Shown: positions 14,839 to 18,302 of the stretch, piece by piece
Numbering within the stretch: position 1 is the stretch's first letter
Layout of the letters: the number at the start of each line of letters is the position of its first letter
Origin: Clostridia bacterium
GTDB lineage: Bacteria; Bacillota; Clostridia; Oscillospirales; CAG-382
Reading direction: 5' to 3'
Length of the DNA stretch: 18,302 nucleotides
Assembly (NCBI GenBank): GCA_017560285.1
Contig: JAFYOG010000005.1
Location: 1 to 18,302, forward strand
The notes under the pieces: generated by a model
Told to the model about the DNA's origin: nothing
Databases searched by the model: none
What the model saw: the letters and a program-made list of their open reading frames with translations, nothing else
Position numbers and translations under genes: made by a program

Positions 14839-16296
14839 TTATAGGCTTTGAAGCATTTCCTTGGGGTCGATGGTTTTTGTAAAGCGAACCGTTGCTTGGC
14901 GCAGGCTTGCAAGGTTTTGGGGTATTGCAACCTTGGTTACCTCGTTAAGCTTATCCAATGCATCGAAATCGTCGGCAGGAACATCCTCGCCAAGGGCAGA
15001 AAGCACTGCGGGCGCAAACTTATAGGGGGAAGCGGTAGAAACAACAAGCATTTTGTTGCCGCTTTCCTTTTTGTATTCCAACGCCGCCTTTGCCGCCACT
15101 GCGGTGTGGGTATCGCAAAGATAGCCGAATTCTTTAAATATATTCTTAATGGTTGCCTTGGTTTCTTCCTCGGAACAGGAAATGCCCGCAAAATCCTTGC
15201 GGATAATTTCCATAACCTCGGCATCTACGGTATAAATGCCATCCTTTGCAAGGCTTTCCATATATTCCTTGGTCTTTTCTGCACCTGCGGTGAACCACAA
15301 AAGGCGCTCTAAATTGCTGGAGATAAGAATATCCATAGAGGGGGAAACGGTGGTAAAGAATTCCCTGCGTTTATCGTAAACGCCGGTGTTTATAAAATCG
15401 GTAAGAATATTGTTGCAGTTAGATGCACAAACCAATTTGCCCAAGGGCAGACCCATCTTCTTTGCGATATAAGCCGCAAGAATGTTGCCGAAGTTGCCGG
15501 TGGGAACGGTTACGTCCAGCAAATCGCCGTATTTTAGCTCGCCCTCGGCAAGTAAATCGCAATAGGCAGAAACGTAATAAACTATCTGGGGTGCCAATCT
15601 GCCCCAGTTTATAGAGTTTGCGCTGGAGAAGAACAGACCCTGCTTTGCAAGCTGTTCTCTTGCGGCGGGGTTAGAAAAAATTGCCTTTACACCGCTTTGA
15701 GCATCGTCGAAGTTGCCCTTTATGGAAACTACGTCAACGTTGTTACCCTTTTGAGATGCCATTTGCTTCTTTTGGATGTTGGAAACACCGTCAACGGGGT
15801 AAAATACCTTTATCTTTACACGGTCGATATCGCAATAGCCCTCTAATGCGGCTTTGCCCGTATCGCCGCTGGTGGCAACAAGAATATAGGCATCCTTTTC
15901 TTCGCCGGTTTTGCCCAATGAAAGGGACAAAAGGCGGGGCATTATCTGCAACGCCATATCCTTAAATGCGCTGGTGGGGCCGTGCCAAAGCTCTAAGAAA
16001 TAGTTATCGCCCACCTTTGCAATAGGGGCGGCAACCTTGCCGAACTTTTCTTGGCTGTATGCCGCTTCTGCAGCCGCCTTTAATTCTTCGTCGCTGTAAT
16101 CGTCCAAGAACAGCGAAAGAATATATGCCGCTCTTTCGGAATAGGACATTTTTGCCAGAACGCAAACCAAATCCTCGGTAAGGGTGGGTAAGCTTTCGGG
16201 CACGTAAAGTCCGCCGTCGGGGGCAAGACCGTTTTTAATTACGAATGCGCTTTGTTGTTTTTCACTTGCTTTTGTACGGGTGCTTATATAGTTCAT
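14839..16296 (-). CDS. thrC: Threonine synthase
   Basis: A PLP enzyme that turns O-phosphohomoserine into threonine and phosphate, the last step of threonine synthesis. The 485 residues match the longer (about 450-500) form of the family. 'MNYISTR' and 'LAPDGGLYVPE' are the standard N-terminal domain; K112 in 'HGPTSAFKDMALQ' is the PLP-binding lysine; 'ATSGDTGKAA' (141-150) is the phosphate-binding glycine loop. The ATG overlaps the yraN stop (ATGA, 4 bp) and GGGGAAGAG precedes it, so it is translated as the last gene of the lepB-ylqF-rnhB-yraN unit. No thrA/thrB or leader is seen here, so its regulation is probably that of the housekeeping operon. Confidence 0.95.
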   Translation of the reverse strand: MNYISTRTKASEKQQSAFVIKNGLAPDGGLYVPESLPTLTEDLVCVLAKMSYSERAAYILSLFLDDYSDEELKAAAEAAYSQEKFGKVAAPIAKVGDNYFLELWHGPTSAFKDMALQIMPRLLSLSLGKTGEEKDAYILVATSGDTGKAALEGYCDIDRVKIKVFYPVDGVSNIQKKQMASQKGNNVDVVSIKGNFDDAQSGVKAIFSNPAAREQLAKQGLFFSSANSINWGRLAPQIVYYVSAYCDLLAEGELKYGDLLDVTVPTGNFGNILAAYIAKKMGLPLGKLVCASNCNNILTDFINTGVYDKRREFFTTVSPSMDILISSNLERLLWFTAGAEKTKEYMESLAKDGIYTVDAEVMEIIRKDFAGISCSEEETKATIKNIFKEFGYLCDTHTAVAAKAALEYKKESGNKMLVVSTASPYKFAPAVLSALGEDVPADDFDALDKLNEVTKVAIPQNLASLRQATVRFTKTIDPKEMLQSL

Positions 16297-16706
16297 AACT
16301 CTTCCCCATTATTAAAATCTTTTATATGATTTATCCGATTATTCTCGGAAGCATAGATTTCGATAACGTCTATGCGTTTTTTTCTTATCGGTTTATATTT
16401 TATCTCGCCGTTAAGGCGGTATTTGGGCAATTTGTTCCCACTGCAATAGGTTGCCAAAAAGCTGTTGCCCGCGGTTTTTATGTTCTTTATCTTTTTGTTA
16501 TCCACCGCCGATGCGGGCGTGCCGTAGCTTTGGTTAGACCGTGTTTTTACCTCGAAGAACACCAAAACACCAAAGCGGTAGCCGATAATATCTATTTCGC
16601 CGCCCTGCGCTTTATAGTTGGTGGAAACAATCCGCCAAAAACGTCTTTTTAGGTATTTTTGGGCAAGGGCTTCGCCCATATCGCCCATTATTTTTTTGGT
16701 GCTCAT
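16293..16706 (-). CDS. YraN/UPF0102 family nuclease-fold protein
   Basis: A 137-residue protein with the hallmarks of YraN: 'GEALAQKYL' (E12), 'GGEIDII' (E37, D39) and 'FFEVKTR' (E52, K54), which together form a PD-(D/E)xK-like site as in restriction-type nucleases and Holliday-junction resolvases. 'GTPASAVDNKK' and the closing 'RIDVIEI' strand also fit. Compared with the usual 115-125 residues there is a small lysine-rich insertion before RIDVIEI. The family's biological role is unsettled; it is often found next to rnhB, as here, one base after the rnhB stop codon. It overlaps thrC by 4 bp. Confidence 0.9.
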   Translation of the reverse strand: MSTKKIMGDMGEALAQKYLKRRFWRIVSTNYKAQGGEIDIIGYRFGVLVFFEVKTRSNQSYGTPASAVDNKKIKNIKTAGNSFLATYCSGNKLPKYRLNGEIKYKPIRKKRIDVIEIYASENNRINHIKDFNNGEEL

Positions 16707-16707
16707 T

Positions 16708-17307
16708 CTACTTTTCCAAAATCTTTTTTAAAAAGCTGTTGCGGTGCACCTGCGTAACGCCGTAATTTAACAGCGCCTCCCGGTGGGCTTTTGTACCGTA
16801 GCCCTTGTGCTTTGCAAAGCCGTAATTGGGGTATAGCTTATCGGTGGCATCCAAAAGCCTATCCCGCGCAACCTTTGCCAAAACAGATGCGGCGGCGATA
16901 GAGGGGCAAAGTGCATCGCCCTTTATAACCGGCACTGCACGAACCTTAAAGCCGCGAACTATATTGCCGTCTGCCAAAACAAGCTGGGGCTTTATTTTTA
17001 GCTTTTCCACCGCGCGGTTCATAGCCAGCATGGCGCAGTTTAAAATGTTGTATTTTTCTATCTCGTAAACCTCGGCGTGGCCGATGGCACAATCTATTGC
17101 GTTTTCGCGGATGATTTTGTAAAGCTGTTCCCGTTTTTTTTCGGAAAGCTTTTTGCTGTCGTCAAGCCCTTCGATAACAAGCCCTTGGGGCAATATTACA
17201 GCCGCCGCAACAACGGGACCGCAAAGGGGACCTCTGCCCGCCTCGTCGCAGCCGCAAACCACACTTTCGCCGTTGGCGATAAAAGAAATTTCGTATGACC
17301 AATCCAT
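16708..17307 (-). CDS. rnhB: Ribonuclease HII
   Basis: RNase HII cuts the RNA strand of RNA-DNA hybrids and removes single ribonucleotides from DNA. All expected residues are present in 199 residues: D21 and E22 in 'GCDEAGRGPLCGPVVAA', 'LDDSKKLSEKKR', D113 in 'LVLADG' and D131 in 'IKGD'. The C-terminal 'NYGFAKHKGYGTKAHREAL' is typical. The ATG at 17307 lies 3 bp after the ylqF stop codon; only a weak GGAA precedes it, so coupling to ylqF translation is likely. Confidence 0.96.
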   Translation of the reverse strand: MDWSYEISFIANGESVVCGCDEAGRGPLCGPVVAAAVILPQGLVIEGLDDSKKLSEKKREQLYKIIRENAIDCAIGHAEVYEIEKYNILNCAMLAMNRAVEKLKIKPQLVLADGNIVRGFKVRAVPVIKGDALCPSIAAASVLAKVARDRLLDATDKLYPNYGFAKHKGYGTKAHREALLNYGVTQVHRNSFLKKILEK

Positions 17308-17310
17308 AGC

Positions 17311-18159
17311 TTATTCCATATCTAAGGTTATTCTGCCAACCTTTGCGCCGCGAAATTCATCTAAAATAACCCCTGCGCAACGGTCCTCGTCTATAACCCC
17401 GCCTGCCATTAAAAATCCGCGCTTTCTGCCGATTTTGTTAAAAATATCGTAATCGCTGTCGTCGTCGGTAAATTCTACCTTAAAACGCTCGGTTATAAGG
17501 TTGGCGTATTTACCGCGGATAAGACCTATAAGACGGCAGGAAAGGGAAAGCGTATCTAAAATTTCGTCCTTTATAGAGCCAAGGCAGGCAAGCTTTACGC
17601 CAACAAGCTCATCATCGAACTTGTGCCAAAGAATACCGGGGGTATCGGTTAATTCCAAGCCCAAGGAGGGCACCGAAATACGGGAATTGTGGCGGGTAAC
17701 GCCGGGTCTGTCCTGAGCTACCGCCTTTTTTGTGCCGCTTATGGTGTTTATAAGGGTAGATTTACCCACGTTGGTTATGCCAACCACCATTGCGCGGATA
17801 GGGCGCTTTATGCCACGGGCGGCATCACGCTCTAATTTTTCCTTCATAAGGGTGTTAATACCCGTCTGAATGCTTTTTATATTCTTGCCGTCCTTGCAAT
17901 CTATTGCAATAACCTCGCGGCCTGCACGGCGAAGCTTGTTTATAAAATATTGGGTGGCGTTAGGGTCTGCCAAAGAGCTTTTTGTAAGCAAGGTCAAAAC
18001 CGGTTTGTTGCCGAAAAGGCTTTTAAAATCGGGGTTTTGGCTGGAAATAGGCGCACGGGCATCTAAAAGCTCGATAACCATATCTATGTTGGGCAGGGCT
18101 TCTTTTATAAGCCGCTTTGCCCGCGCCATATGACCGGGGTACCATACTATTTCGGGCAT
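17311..18159 (-). CDS. ylqF: Ribosome biogenesis GTPase YlqF/RbgA
   Basis: A circularly permuted GTPase needed for late assembly of the 50S subunit. 'WYPGHMARA' at 6-14 is the family start. The permuted order is visible: the G4 position first (59-62), then G1 'GITNVGKST' (127-135), G2 T155 in 'RPGVTR', and G3 'DTPG' (172-175), followed by the RNA-binding C-terminal domain ('GVKLACLGSIKDE'). The length of 282 is normal. Odd points: G4, usually NKxD, reads TKSS, and the proline usual in G1 (GxPNVGKS) is threonine. AAGAGG lies about 8 bases before the ATG. It follows lepB by 21 bp and precedes rnhB by 3 bp. Confidence 0.94.
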   Translation of the reverse strand: MPEIVWYPGHMARAKRLIKEALPNIDMVIELLDARAPISSQNPDFKSLFGNKPVLTLLTKSSLADPNATQYFINKLRRAGREVIAIDCKDGKNIKSIQTGINTLMKEKLERDAARGIKRPIRAMVVGITNVGKSTLINTISGTKKAVAQDRPGVTRHNSRISVPSLGLELTDTPGILWHKFDDELVGVKLACLGSIKDEILDTLSLSCRLIGLIRGKYANLITERFKVEFTDDDSDYDIFNKIGRKRGFLMAGGVIDEDRCAGVILDEFRGAKVGRITLDME

Positions 18160-18180
18160 AATCTACCTCTTTTTTAAAAA

Positions 18181-18302
18181 TTAATCTACAAATCCAAAAT
18201 GGGGGACAAGACGTATTATTACCCTGCCTAAAACGCGGCTTTCGTCTATTTCCCCATAGCGGGAGCTGCGGCTGTCTGCCGAGCCGTTGCGGTTATCTCC
18301 CA
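18181..18302 (-). CDS. lepB: Signal peptidase I, C-terminal end (rest outside window)
   Basis: The last 39 residues of the protein are visible; the frame stays open to the window edge and stops at the TAA at 18181-18183. They start with 'GDNRNGSADSR', which is conserved box E of type I signal peptidases (GDNRxxSxDSR), and continue with 'GRVIIRLVP', the usual final strand (GKvxxrxxP). Signal peptidase I removes signal peptides from exported proteins at the outer face of the membrane; the catalytic Ser and Lys are outside the window. The position next to ylqF and rnhB is the common Clostridia arrangement. Confidence 0.9.
   Translation of the reverse strand, partial: GDNRNGSADSRSSRYGEIDESRVLGRVIIRLVPHFGFVD

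Overview
The window looks like chromosomal DNA of a Gram-positive anaerobe of the class Clostridia (Firmicutes). The reasons are the gene order lepB - ylqF - rnhB - yraN, strong Shine-Dalgarno sequences (AGGAGG, GGAGGG, AAAGGAG), tightly packed operons and a DUF1540 gene. I cannot name a genus. Nearly all genes lie on the minus strand, so the window is best read from its right end.

Right part (18302 to 14839, minus): a housekeeping operon holding the end of signal peptidase I (lepB), the 50S assembly GTPase ylqF/rbgA, RNase HII (rnhB), a YraN/UPF0102 nuclease-fold protein and threonine synthase (thrC). Gaps are 1-3 bp or the genes overlap, except for about 20 bp before ylqF. A small DUF1540 gene (14656-14838, plus) runs head-on into thrC so that the two stop codons touch. 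A single metallophosphoesterase gene (13881-14585, minus) follows and ends at a clear intrinsic terminator.

Centre and left (13740 to 350, minus): a 13-kb, five-gene operon. It starts from a near-consensus promoter (TTGATT, 17 bp, TATAAT with an extended -10) and a 5' leader that can fold into an 18-bp hairpin. Its genes are, in order: (1) a secreted, membrane-anchored von Willebrand A protein with an intact MIDAS and a cytoplasmic tail; (2) a 1237-residue tubulin/FtsZ-superfamily GTPase; (3) a 697-residue protein with two membrane helices; (4) a 1250-residue protein with about five N-terminal membrane helices, a core carrying short motifs that recall a degenerate helicase, and a charged coiled tail; (5) a zinc-ribbon HExxH metallopeptidase resembling the DA1 family. 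Genes 3 to 5 overlap by 8 bp each, which suggests translational coupling and fixed stoichiometry. Tubulin-like GTPases linked to vWA proteins have been proposed to form a membrane-remodelling system. I infer that this operon is a Clostridia version of such a machine, with an outside sensor, a cytoplasmic polymer, membrane adaptors and a protease. Its function has not, to my knowledge, been shown.

Far left (1-303, plus): the C-terminal end of a glycerophosphodiester phosphodiesterase, which meets the big operon at a shared, bidirectional-looking terminator (316-340). I see no tRNA, rRNA, CRISPR array, insertion sequence or phage gene.
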